From Mycosarcoma maydis (taxonomy: Eukaryota; Basidiomycota; Ustilaginomycetes; Ustilaginales), in NCBI RefSeq assembly GCF_000328475.2, contig NC_026483.1, positions 620,001 to 684,000 of the forward strand: DNA of 64,000 nt, given 5' to 3'. Every line of letters starts with the position of its first letter. The first letter of the stretch is position 1. A model generated the notes under the pieces. The model saw only the letters and a program-made list of their open reading frames with translations. It searched no databases and was not told where the DNA came from. The position numbers were made by a program, and so were the translations under genes. Positions 31,931 through 43,377 of this stretch are shown here, piece after piece.

Positions 31931-32686
31931 GGTGCATATTTACTTTTTGTGATTCGTCTTGACTTTGGGTCTGTATCGCGTCCCCTTCCGCATTGCAATC
32001 GAACAAGGGAATCTAATCGTGGAGCTCAATTCGTGATTCGTCGGCTTCTGATCCTTCACGTGCTACTCAGTGATTGGGTATGTGCACATTGATTGTCATT
32101 TTGAGGTTCTGTGATTCAGACGGGCCGGCTGCTGTATTGCTACAGGTCCCAGCTGGGCTGCGGCGCCTGCGGTCTTCACTATTACGGACTCCATGGACGC
32201 GATCGTGACGCTTGCGAGCGACAGTCTGAGTGATGACTCTTGGATCGAAATCTGCGGGATCGCCAATGGCGACTGCCACGTTAGCAGCCTCACACCAGGC
32301 CAACACAGAGGATCAAAGTGCTTATGCAGACAACCGTCGAAATGTCGGCTTGCATCCTCTTTTAAATCCGGATTCCAGACCAGAGGGATCCGGATCTGGG
32401 CGCTTGAGTCTTCCTCTTTCTTTTTCGCTAACTTGGTGAGCAGACATCCTCGCACAGAAGACCAGCCATCGGAAAAGGTCACATCCTGCCTCCCACCTTG
32501 CCTGTCTTTATTGAGATTCCGGGTTGGAGTCTGTCTCAAGCGGTAGTAAGGGAAGGCGGGAAGACGAGAATACTGGAAAACCGCTTCTCCATGGGTATAA
32601 GGTATCGGCCAGGGGCGCGCTTTCTATGTAATAGAATCATATTCTGCTTAAGACGCTCTTCGTTCACAAGATAACAAAAGTGTGCA
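31931..32686. other. Convergent 3' spacer between FBP1 and the Dal5-type permease
   Basis: Contains both 3' ends and heptad copies at about 32029-32042. A 147-codon antisense frame (32096-32539) has no recognisable content. Nothing else is seen. Confidence 0.5.
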
Positions 32687-34453
32687 TCACCAGCGATACT
32701 TGAACGAACTGATCTGGTCACCCTTGAGCATTTGAGCTTCCTCGCGGGTTGCGTAAGTTCCTCCGCCTCCCATATGCAGTCTGCGCATAAGTCCGCGGAA
32801 CGCACTGGCCTGCTGGATCTCCTGGGCTCTGATTCGAGCAGCTTCAGTCTGAAGATCCTTGCCTGAGGCAAGCATGGCGGGATCGTCGGCAAGGATGGTC
32901 TCGGAGCGCTTACCAGCTTCGCGCTGTCGGTTCTCGTACTGAAGACCAAAGTAGAAGGCGACGTTACTAAGGATGCCAATGACAATGTAGGCGAGCACGA
33001 TGGCGTGACCCATGATGAACCGAGGAGCGGAGCTTTTGGGATAAATGTTGGAGCTGACGGCGCCATTGATGTTACCGAATGAGATGACGACGCCGGTGAT
33101 GACGGATCGCACGTATGCGCCTTCGCTGTTGTTAGCGACGATCGCGATGTTGTTGGGGATCATCGGGTAGATTCCAATTGAAGCGAGATAGACGGCGGCA
33201 TAGGACAACGAAGGGTTGCGTTTTGCGTCGTTGGAAATCAGAATCACGTAACCGATTACGCCAATCACTGAGAGGACAATCGAGTAGAGCGTCCTTCGTG
33301 ACGTTCGATCGGCCATGAAGCCGACGATGACCGTTACGAGACATGCAACAATGTAGATAGGGATCGAAATGAGGTTGGCGACATTGGAAGACCACCTAGG
33401 ATTGATCGACTTGACCACGGTAGGGGTGAATAGACTGAACGCATAGAGCGGGCCAACACAACCGATATAGGCGCCCATTCCGGCCCACAACTTCCAATCC
33501 ACGAAAGCCTTGAAGACATTGTTCCACCTGAACGTCTCGCCTGCAGCTGAAAACTGTTGATCTTGCTGCAGTCGATAAATCACGGCCCTTCGTTCGCTTT
33601 CGCTGAGGAACTTGCTCGTGTCAGGAAAGTCAGCGCAAAGCCAGAAGCTTAGAACACCAGCCAGACACGTCACTAGGCCGATCAAAATAAAAATCCAACG
33701 CCACCCACTGTATCCACCAACGCCGTCCATCTTGTTGATCGCAAAGGAGAGGAGACCTCCGAAGGCTCCAGAAACAGTTGCGGCGGAGAAGAACACCGAG
33801 GCACGGAGACCGAATTCGGAACGCTTGTACCATCCGGACAGCACTAATTGACGTCAAAACAAAGGGGAGCCCATCAAATGACATGATGGTCAGTGGACGG
33901 GTTCGAACGGCACAGTATGTGTGAAAAACTTACGGAAGTTACAGCCAGGGAAAAGTCCAGCTTCCGTGAGGCCAAGGAAGAATCGGGCGATGAGGAGGCC
34001 TTTGAAATTGCGAACGAGTCCTTGAGAAACCATGCATACGCCAACGAGCATGGTGATGACAGGGAACCAGATCGAAGGGCGAAGACGCTTGAGCAAGATG
34101 TTGGAGGGCACCTCAAAAAGGGCGTACGGGAAGAAGAAGATAGTTAGAGCGAGATTGTATTGCTGGCTGGTGAGGTTGAGCTCCTTCTCGAGTCCATAGA
34201 GACGAGCATTGCCGATCGCTGATCTGTCAAGAAAACTCATGAGATAGAGCACACAGAGCCACGGAATGAGCTTGAAGTCGATCTTCCTCATGAGTTTCTT
34301 CTCATCGACATCGGCTGGAAAGCCCTCGCCGTCGATCGAATCATATACTTCGCCGTGAGACACGGTCGAGAAAATGGTGTCGTCGGCACCCTTGACGCGC
34401 GTCTTCTCATCATACGGCGAGGAGTTGTGAGTGTCTCTGTTGGCGGAAGACAT
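32687..34453 (-). CDS. MFS transporter of the Dal5/anion:cation symporter type, two exons
   Basis: Exon 1 is 33934-34453 and exon 2 is 32687-33843; the 90-nt intron (GTAAGT...AATTAG) joins GCNF to LLSGWYKRSEF. The product is 558 residues from MSSANRDTHN. The start 21 codons upstream at 34516 is less likely. Family signatures are FLDRSAIGNARLYGLEKEL after span 1, FFFPYALFEVPSNILLKRLRPS, GLTEAGLFPG, and KRSEFGLRASVFFSAATVSGAFGGLL. About 12 spans are visible, with a cytosolic tail. Members carry anionic organic solutes such as allantoate, nicotinate, pantothenate or biotin precursors; the substrate here cannot be read from sequence. It is convergent with FBP1. Confidence 0.9.
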
Positions 34454-36081
34454 GTTGATGTGAATGTGGGATGAAGGTGGAGATTGATGAACGAATGGGA
34501 ATGCGCATACCTTCATGGTTATATAGATTCAACATCAGCGACCGATCAGTGCGGGGTATACGACGCGGGGGAGGGGGTTCATAGAGACGCAGTCCGGGTG
34601 AACCAGTTCGAGTCTCGCCTGGCATGAGAGTGGGTTCGCGTTTACCACTCGCACCGTTTACAGACGAAGTAAGGCCCAAACCCCACCTTGACCCTGCATG
34701 TTGACAGCGAACGCACCTCCAAGGAGCTTTACATGAGCTAGGTAGCACCGAACGATGTAGCCAGTAAAACCGAACCAAAATTGTGGGGTGATGACGGAAG
34801 AGACGCCAAGAGTGAGTGAGTGCATCATGAATCAGGACGATGCGGACCCTCAACCCAAACCTAACAGTAGACGATAGTGCCGTGCACCACCCCAATCACG
34901 AATCACGAATCGTGAATGTGCATGTGACAGACTGTACTGTATGGCTGCGAGTGGAGATAGCCGCGCGGAGCAAGCCGACATCACGGGAGATGACAAATGC
35001 GGGGCAATTGAAAATTCGACGTGAGGCACCTTCGGTCCACGTCGCTTTACGTGCAGGTGAGCTCCCACGTTCCATTCACGATTCGATAGGAAGACAGCGT
35101 CACTCTTGCTGGCCGACTTTGTCACTTATCTTGAATTGCCCTTGAGGTTGTATTATACTACAGTCAGGCTTTTCGCAACTCTCAAAAATGAGTTTGGATT
35201 GAGAACTCAACGAACCGATGCTCGACCCCTCTCAAGTCTCCGCCCGAGTCGGCGGGCGACAACCTAACTAAGTTAGCTGTCTATCACGAATGGAATCTTG
35301 ATCGAAAAGGTCGCTACACCGGTCCCAATGTACGTCTCTGCGAACACCTCTCACCAATCATGAATGACTGCATTTCGACCATGTCACGTCTTGCCGGCTG
35401 GGCCAATACTATTTGGGGACGATTAATTGCTGGCTACCTGGGCTAGCGCCAAGAACGAATCGGATGTTTCCGTAGCAGTGCTTGGCTTATCGCTTCGAAA
35501 TGACCGACACGGATCCTGTGCTTGGCACCAGTCGTGACTCGTTCTAAGTTATCACCAAACCGGCGAACTCACGGCATTTTCGGAGAGAGAGCTCTTCCCG
35601 TACAACCCTATGGCAGGCCTTGACCAGTGGAAAATGCACCCTCGAGAATAACTTACAGTATCAAGCCACAATCGTGAATTAATCCGGCTTGCATGTCACC
35701 CACGCTAATTTCATTCACGATTCACGATATTCGTGATTGGCGGTGCGGCCAGGTTCAAGAATGTTAGAGTATAGAAAATGAACATGCGTGAGTCGTGAAT
35801 CGTGAATCGTAGAATTTTAGTTATAAAAGTATAGTGTTAGAGTCTGTGTATAGTAGAGCTATCGGAGTCACGTGAGCAGAATTCAACTCGGAACCGAAGG
35901 AACAAAGAGAAAAATTACCAAGTCTGGCTGAGAGCCAGACCGACAAACTGTGAGAAGCTTGAACTGACAATTTCGAAGGGAAAGAGGCTGGAAAGAGTAT
36001 GTATGGCCAGCCAATGTACTTGGAGAAGAGCGATTGACACCATCTCGACCTCACCATCATCACACATAACATATCGTCAAA
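34454..36081. other. Spacer with heptad repeats; divergent promoters
   Basis: Lies between the divergent permease and eS21 genes. Heptads are at 34895-34918 (two direct and one inverted), 35070-35085, 35676-35742 and 35788-35814. A palindrome-like CTAACTAAGTTAG is near 35265-35277. No gene is supported. Confidence 0.5.
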
Positions 36082-37482
36082 ATGGAGAACGACCGCGTAA
36101 GTTGCTGCTCTATTGTTCCACCGACAAGCAGCATCACGGCAGCAGCAGCAGCAGCAGCAGCAGCATTATGGAAGAGCACACAGCATCGACATCGGATCCA
36201 GCGTTCCACCATCACGTCGTCATGTAACCTTCTTTGCAGCCAGTCATCCAGATACTTGACGTAGTACATTCCTGCTGACGGTCATGGTCATGCTTCTAGG
36301 TACGGCAGTGGCGTCGTGATCAGAGAGCCTTCAAATTCAACCGACACGTTCCAGAGCTGACAAACACAGCCAGCATTGCTCGACACGGATTGGTGGTTGA
36401 TAGAATTCTGCAGCAGTTCGGACCTTGCATTCACACCATCGCCTGTTTCCGTATGTGCTGTTTCACCTTTTACCGCGCAGCAGCAACATTCGCGGGACCA
36501 ACGTCGAGGCAGGCAGTGTCACTAGTCTGATCGTCCAGATGTCTCGACCTATCCTATATGCCCTGCATCCCTACGTCGACCTTGTCTCTGAAATGCTCTT
36601 CGGCTGCTCTGTTGTTCCGATGCTTGCTTATACCTTCAGCCGACGCGCAATTGACTGACATTCACAACACCACCATCGCTTACACTCTTGTCAATCCTAC
36701 AGGGTGACCTTGTCGACCTTTACGTGCCCCGAAAGTGCGCTGCCACTGGCCGCATCATCGAGGCGAAGGACCACGCTTCCGTCCAGATCGCCGTCGCTGA
36801 CGTCGACGCCAACGGTCGCATGATTCCTGGCCAGTCGACCAACTTCCCCCTGTCTGGCTTCGTTCGCCAGCTCGGTGAGGGTGACGACTCGCTTAACCGT
36901 CTTGCCCAGAAGGAGGGTCGTAAGTATCACAACACCGATTCGCGCTCAACTATTCTTGGATGATCATCAGCAGCAACCGCGCGCACATTGTGCACTGGGG
37001 CAGCAATATCACATGCGGGTGGATCAGACACAAAGGAGGAAAGGACATGAGCATAGTACAGAAGCGATAAGAAAAGAATTTGCGGACTACAGACCGACGT
37101 TCCCGCCCTTGACAGTCTGCACTAGGCGCATCACACGCCCATTCGCAGGATTCCAAAACATTTTCAAAGGAGCGAAGATTAAAACTTGCATCGGATTAAG
37201 ATCTCAATGCCCGGCAGGCACCCGCAAGGGAGCTTCCGCCTTCAGTGGGCCCTAGAGAGTCAGACCTTTGCTACATTCCTGTCCTATTACGACAGCTGTT
37301 AGTTCGGAAAGATGGGAACTTGAACTGGAACCACGTTTGGATATGCACAAGTGTTGACACGCGCGCCGCTCGATGATCGCTGCATCTCTTGCCCATTGTC
37401 TGACACGATCATCTGACCTCGTTTTCATCTCTCCATTCTCGCCTTTGCAGTCCTCCGCAACGTCTGGAGCTACCAGAAGTAG
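36082..37482 (+). CDS. RPS21: 40S ribosomal protein eS21, three exons with two long introns
   Basis: Exons are 36082-36096, 36703-36919 and 37451-37482, giving 87 residues, exactly the yeast length. Exon 1 encodes only MENDR; exon 2 begins [17 protein letters not shown] and ends RLAQKEG; exon 3 adds [10 protein letters not shown]. Introns are 606 nt (GTAAGT...CTACAG) and 531 nt (GTAAGT...TTGCAG), far longer than the 80-150 nt introns of most other genes in the window. Intron 1 carries a (GCA)9 microsatellite. eS21 sits on the small-subunit head/platform side and takes part in late 40S maturation. A short first exon followed by a long intron is typical of fungal ribosomal-protein genes. Tail-to-tail with SIN3. 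Confidence 0.96.
36139..36165. repeat. (GCA)9 microsatellite in intron 1 of RPS21
   Basis: Nine perfect GCA units within the first intron, 42 bp after the donor site. Confidence 0.95.
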
Positions 37483-37891
37483 ACTTGCCCCCACGATCCG
37501 CTTTCTGCATCCTCTGTTTCTCACTTGACGCTTTTCCTATCTCCCATCCTGGAGTAGGCTCAGGTTTTTACGCTGTCTACCTCGTCTTCATCGAGCTGGC
37601 CGCTTTGTACAATCGCCTTGACAGCACCACACCCGCTGCTGTCATCCACCCTCCAAAAATAAAACCATCAGAGACTCACTTCGTTGCGGATGCCCTGTGT
37701 CTGGTCTGTGATTAATTATTGCATTCGGCGTTCAGAACAACAACTCTTGTGACACTTACAATATATAACGAAAGATTCTTGAGTCATACAAAACGGACGA
37801 AAGATTCTTGATTCATACAAAACGGGAAAGGAGAAAAAGTGACCGCAGAGATGCTGACACTACTAGCAGTACATGAACGAAGCAGAAGGAC
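37483..37891. other. Convergent 3' spacer between RPS21 and SIN3
   Basis: A 409-bp stretch with both 3' ends and a duplicated AAAGATTCTTGA(G/T)TCATACAAAACGG unit at about 37770-37825. No gene. Confidence 0.5.
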
Positions 37892-40800
37892 TCAAGCCTC
37901 AACGGTGGTCTCGGTAGCTTCAGCCGCTACCTCAGCGCCATTGGGAGCAGCGGTATCAGTAGCGTCCTGTGCGACCTCCTCGACGCCATCGGCGAATCCG
38001 TTGGGGATGTCGATCGCCTGTCGCCGAGCCGAGAGCCACTCATTCCATCGCCGCGTTCGGCGCTTGCTGACAACGGCAGCCTTGCGATCAAGCTCGTCCG
38101 TCTCTTCTTTGGCTCGAATACGAACGAAGACGTCCTCGGTGCCGTGTGCAAAGAAGAGCTTCAAAGTGCGCAGGCAGATGCGAATCTCGAGCCCACTCCT
38201 CGTCACGTAACGTGCTTCACTGGCATCGCTGTCCGTTGTGCCGTTACCTGAGAGCGATCGCTTAATGAACGGGGCCTGTGCCTCGGCAGGAAGACCTTCG
38301 GTCGGGGTCCATAGGCTGAAGCTCGACATGTAGTGCAGCCAGCTCTGTTCGGCCGTCCTGGCGTCGTCTAAAGTGAGGTCGTCTTTGGACAGCATTTGAA
38401 TTAGCAGAGTGCAAGAGGAAGGCACCCATTCGAGACGGAAGAGGCTCTCATCCTTACCGATCAAGCCCTCCGCAGCCATGCGGTCAGCAATCTGCTGTCG
38501 GTAGCTGGTGAGAGTGCTCTGTGCATTGACACGATTGGCTTCCATGATGGCCTGCATCTCTTGGCACTTGCTGTCGGTGGTGAGGAATTGCACCACCTTG
38601 ATCATGGCACCGATCACTTTGTCCAAGGTGAAGACAATATAGCCCTCGATTCCGTACATGTATCTCACGCTCTCCTCATAAGTGCCTTGATCGACGTCGC
38701 CGTCAAACAGCTTTTCGCACATGTCGAGCAGCGTGTCATAATAGCGCGAAGGATGCAGTGTAAGACCTGCTTCCTCGTTGGTGGGTGCGACAGGACCTAG
38801 ACTTGACGAGTTGGCAGCTGCGCCCACGACTGCGGCTGGCCCACTGCCACCATCCTGGAGCCCGAGTTCGATGGCTAGAGGATTTATCTTGCTCCGAAGA
38901 GGTTGCTTGTTGGCCATCTCGTTGCCGAGAGTCTTGACCTTCTGTAGGCGCGAGTACAGCAATTGCAGCAAGCGGATAAAAACAAAGTATTGGCTGTTGC
39001 AGAAGAAGTTGACGGGTCTAGCAGATGCGTTCGACCCATCTTGGTCCTCGACAACGTCGCGGACGCTGACATTGTGACCCTTTTGCGAGTCAAACGTAGC
39101 ATCGAGGTCGGTGTTGATCCATGTGGAAGCCTTCGTGCCAGAAGGCTCTTCGGCATCAAGTAATTCCTCTGTTGCGCTCTCCTTGGGAGCATCAGCGGCC
39201 TTCGTCGCATCGGCTGCAGCACTCTGGTCAGCTACAGGGTTTGAGCCTGTTGGCTTATCTGCTGCAGCTTCGTTCGCGGCATCTGCAGTGGAACCGGCAG
39301 CCTTGGGAGCATCTTCCATGTCCACATCCTCGGACAAAGCAACCGCTGGAGCGACCGTGTTGGAGTTCTGGTTGGCCAGCGCTTCAGCCGCAGAATCGAC
39401 ATCTGCGACAATGGTAGGGCTCGAGGCACGTGCATTGGCAGATGCAGCAGCGCCTGTCGCATCTGCAGACTCCTCTACACCGTCATCGTTCTGCTTTGAT
39501 GTCTCGGCTTGGTTCTTGAGAATCTTCTTTCGCAGATCAGCAGCCTGTTTCTTGCCCCGACGGGCAGCCGAGCCAGATGCAGAGGACGAAGCATCGGTGT
39601 CATCATCGGCAGCAGTACCTTCGCTTCTCGTGTCGTCGTCAGCATTGCTCTTGGTATCCTCTTCGTCCAGATCCACGTCGCCATTGAGTAGCTCTTCAAA
39701 TTCAGCGACATCGATGGCGAGGAGCTTGGGAACAAAGGCACGCAGGAAAGCCTCGATCCTCTCTCGGTCGCTGGAGCTGTAGCTTCCCGTAGCGCGGTCG
39801 AGGTAGCTGAATGCAAGCTTGAGAACATCAGTCAATACGTGCATGTCATCCATGACATAGACGAGCTGGTGACGGGGCTTTGGGCGAGGCAGGGTTGGAT
39901 CCATGCTTAGTCTGCGCTGCTGCTGCTGAAGTTTTCGCGCCTCGATCTCGGCAATGAAAGCTTTGGCGGTGATAGCCTTCTTGTCGGAAGCCTTGAAGTT
40001 GACGCCCTGGTGGTCGAGACTCTTGTAGTAGTTTCTCGCATCGACCTCACGCCAAACCTTGTTCCATTCGCGCTGCGCTCGTTTCCACTCCTCGTCCTTC
40101 TGCTTGAGCCTGTGCAGTACGATGGGAACCGAGACACATGGCGTGTCATGGAGCGCGTTGATGACCTCGAGACCCTGCTCGCGACCGTAGACCTTCTTGA
40201 TGACTCGCTGGTAGATGCTCTTGCTCTGTCCGCCGAGACCAGGTTTAAGTCGGAAAGCGGCCTTTTCCTCGTTGTCCATGGTCGAGATGCGCGCGGCGAT
40301 GGGCTCGAGCAGCGCGATAGTCCTCAGATTGGCTTCGATGTGGTAGTCGTACTCATGTCTCTCTTCCTCAGACCGATAGAGCGCGTCCTCGTACGGATTC
40401 TTCTTGTGCGGGTTAAACCCTTCTCCCTCGGAAGCCCACGTAGGATGACTGACCCAGCTGTCGTTGAGAACCTCCCAGCACATGGGGTCTCGACCAGAGC
40501 AAGCCAGGTTGACCTCGGACTTTGGCAGCTTGCGGTACGATGCGCCGTAAACTTTGCAATTGTTGAGGTCGACCCTCTCACGGAGCGGAGCGGGAACATT
40601 CTCGACAATGGGGTCCTCGTTGTCAAGCCAGCCGTGACGGCCCATGTCGTAACCGCAGAGACCCTTGAATGTGGCGAAGAGCTCGCGATTGCCGCCAATG
40701 AAGAGAGCGGCTCGATCGACGAGCGTCTTGACATCGATGATATCCTGCGTGTAAAGATTGAGCAGCTTGAGGAAGTCAAGGTAGGTGGTGCGGTCGTCGA

Positions 40801-42473
40801 TATGCTTTTTGACGCGATCAAAAAAGGCAACTTCGTCGAGCGTCGCAAGGGGAGCTTGCGGCTGACCAAGGGAGAGGCCATTGACCACGGTCCCTTGAGG
40901 TACGAGACCAGTAGCTTCGGCAGCGACCATACCATCGATACCGTAGACGTGGTGCATCTGTCCTGGGTGTGCAAAGGTAGGTGAAGCTGGCATGGGCTCT
41001 TGGCGAAGGGGAGGAGTGCGCTGTTCAGCCTTGTGGCCGTGCTTTGACTTTTTGGTCTTGCCGGAGCTGGGCTTGCCGGACTCGTTGGCGCCGCTGCGCT
41101 TCTTGCGCGAGCCGGACGATGGCGCGCCTGGGGCGCCAGGGATCGCGCCAGTGGCGGCCTTGCGACTGGCGTCGGGCGCATCTGCAGGACCGCCTCTGAA
41201 GCCCTGCTGGCCTGGTATGGCGCCAGGAGCTGGGGCCCCGGCAGCGTTGCCGCCGAGACCAGAAGTGACCTGGCCAAGCATGTTGAAGAGGCCGCCACTG
41301 GGCTGGGATCCGGCGGAGGTATCCGGGAGGAACTGCTTGAACTCGTCGAGGAGATCTTTTGCATTCTCAAAGAGGACAGTGACTTGTGCATAGACGTCGT
41401 GGATGGGACGCTGCTCCTTCTGGTACGTCTGCAGAATCTCGAGGAACTGCTTGTAGGTATCAGGATCTTGCGAGAAGCGCTGCTTGATCTTGTTCACATA
41501 GTTGATGGCGTGATTGAACTCGACAGGCGGACGCTTGGGATCCTGGACAGGCGTCATCGGTCCAGACGGGCCCGCATGAGCGCCAGGACCAGCTCCACCT
41601 TGGGGGGCGCCACCAGGGCCCATAGACATGGGTGATTGAGGACGACCATGGGCATGGTGAGGTGGCACAGGCCCCATGGGACCCGGACCCGGACTTGGAC
41701 CGTGACCGGGATGCTGAGGACCGCCAGGGCCTGGAAAGCTGGCGCCGCCTGGACCATGAGACATGGAATGACCGGGAGGGCCACCCATGTACTGCATAGC
41801 GCCGGGAGGACCATCATGAGAGTGCGGAGGAGGATGCATGTGCGAAGGAGGCTGTTCAGCGTGTCGCGGCGCGGAGCCGTGCATCATGCCCATACCGCCA
41901 GGCCCCCTAGGCCCCGGAGGCGGACCAGACGAGGCTCCGCTCATGCGGTTGATGGCGCCAGCGATGCCGACGCCGCCTGGAGTCTGCGTGGTGGTGCCTG
42001 TGGGCGTAGTGACGGTGATGAGATTGCTTTCGCTCGGATCCAAGCTGCATTCGATGCGGTAACCCGGAGGCAGGAACGTGTTGAAGCCCTGAATGAGGCT
42101 AGGATGGCCGCGGAACAGGGTTGAGACTCTCTCGATGACGCCGGGAGTATCAATGGACTGGCTCTTGAACTGAAGTGCAGAAAGAGGAAATGTCAGCGCG
42201 AGGTCAGCAAATGATCCGGCGCATGTGTCTTCGCAAAGCACCGACTCTGCTACTTACGTCTTTCATGATATCGAGGAAGCGGTTGTAGACATCAGGGTGC
42301 TCGGCAAACTGGACCTTGACCTGGTCCAGGTAGGAGAGCGCATCCTTAACGTTGAGGGTCGCCTGTGAGGAAGACGCGAAAAGAAGCGAAGCATGGAGAG
42401 CGATCAGGTCAGCGATCGTTCTGACCAAACATTATCGAAGCGATGTAAAAGATGCTAAGCGAGCACTTACCAT
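37892..42473 (-). CDS. SIN3: Sin3 transcriptional corepressor scaffold, three exons
   Basis: Exons are 42471-42473 (the ATG alone), 42258-42362 and 37892-42169, giving 1461 residues. Introns are 108 nt (GTAAGT...CACAG) and 88 nt (GTAAGT...TTCAG). Splicing yields [19 protein letters not shown]...FLDIMKD joined to [15 protein letters not shown], the intact first PAH domain (residues 2-70). PAH2 lies at about 253-318 ([15 protein letters not shown]...) and PAH3 at about 480-543. The histone deacetylase-interaction domain ([18 protein letters not shown], then [18 protein letters not shown]) is at about 570-790. A Sin3 C-terminal domain starts near 1090 ([20 protein letters not shown]). A Pro/Gly/Met/His-rich linker separates PAH1 and PAH2, and an acidic Ala-rich linker precedes the C-terminal domain. 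Sin3 recruits the Rpd3 deacetylase to DNA-bound repressors. Confidence 0.95.
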
Positions 42474-43377
42474 GATGGCGAACCGGACGCCGAGTGCTGA
42501 AGCTTGAAATTGATTGATGCCAGCAGGATGATACGAATCCAGACAACGGAGAGCACAGTGAGAAGGGTCAAGCCGATGCTGAGAGCATGAGCCACTGGGA
42601 TTCGATCAGCGCGCAATAGGGAGCGAGCAATTGTGGCGGCGTGCAAACGCGGAGGGGATGGACGCGGAGTTTGCAGAGATCGCGATGTGCTCGGTACGAC
42701 CAATGGAGCTAGAGGGTGGTGATGAAGATGGAAGGATAGTGATGACACGACCCGGAACGATGAGAGCGTTGGATGGCCAGTAAAGTTGAGAAGCAATCAC
42801 GGATGCGAATCACCTGTTGGCTGGTGATTCGGTGAGCTGCAGTCACGAGTGCGGTTGGCAAGGATGTCGCGGGCGACGGACAGAAACAGGCTAAGGTGAA
42901 AAAGGGTCGTGCTCGGAGCGACAAAGACTCTCGAATCAATCACGAATCACGAATTCGCCTTCACAGCTGAATCGCGACAGCAACTCACGACTTGAAATAC
43001 TCGTGACTTCACGCTTGATCGCGAGGCAAGCCAAGGCGAGGCGAGGTTAACCCAAGCACGAAGGCTTGGTTGGCGGCGATTCACCCGATTCGCATTCGCA
43101 TTCAAGATATTTCGCATTATTCGTGAATGTCGTGATTCGCGCCCGAGCCCGAGCCAACAGCGCCTCAAACTCCACGCCTGAAATTCAAAACGTCAGGGTC
43201 TAACACTGTTTCTCAAATTCGTGATTCGTGATTGCGTATGGCATGTTTTCGTGTTCTCGTGTCTTGCGTTCTTGCACGTCGGATCCACATGAAACTCTGA
43301 GATCATCAAAGCGTTGCATTCACGACTCACACTTGCTGTAGAATGGGGAAGGTAGCAAGATCCTCTTCAGAACGATC
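42474..43377. other. Spacer between SIN3 and the second MFS gene
   Basis: The SIN3 promoter and the 3' end of the MFS gene. The frame upstream of the SIN3 ATG has no other in-frame ATG before a stop. Heptad copies occur at 42935-42955, 43115-43140 and 43217-43235. No gene is supported. Confidence 0.5.

Noticed and set aside
34570..34640. Possible tRNA gene (AGTTCGAGTCT resembles a B box)
   Set aside because: The putative T-arm does not pair and no matching acceptor stem or A box is found upstream. A similar GGGTTCGAAC at 33897-33906 lies inside the permease intron and also fails.
37370..37415. Box C/D snoRNA in RPS21 intron 2
   Set aside because: The C-like box is CGATGAT rather than RTGATGA, and the distance to the CTGA box is too short; there is no terminal stem.
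40010..40984. 324-codon frame antisense to SIN3
   Set aside because: Opposite the conserved deacetylase-interaction region of SIN3; codon-bias artefact.
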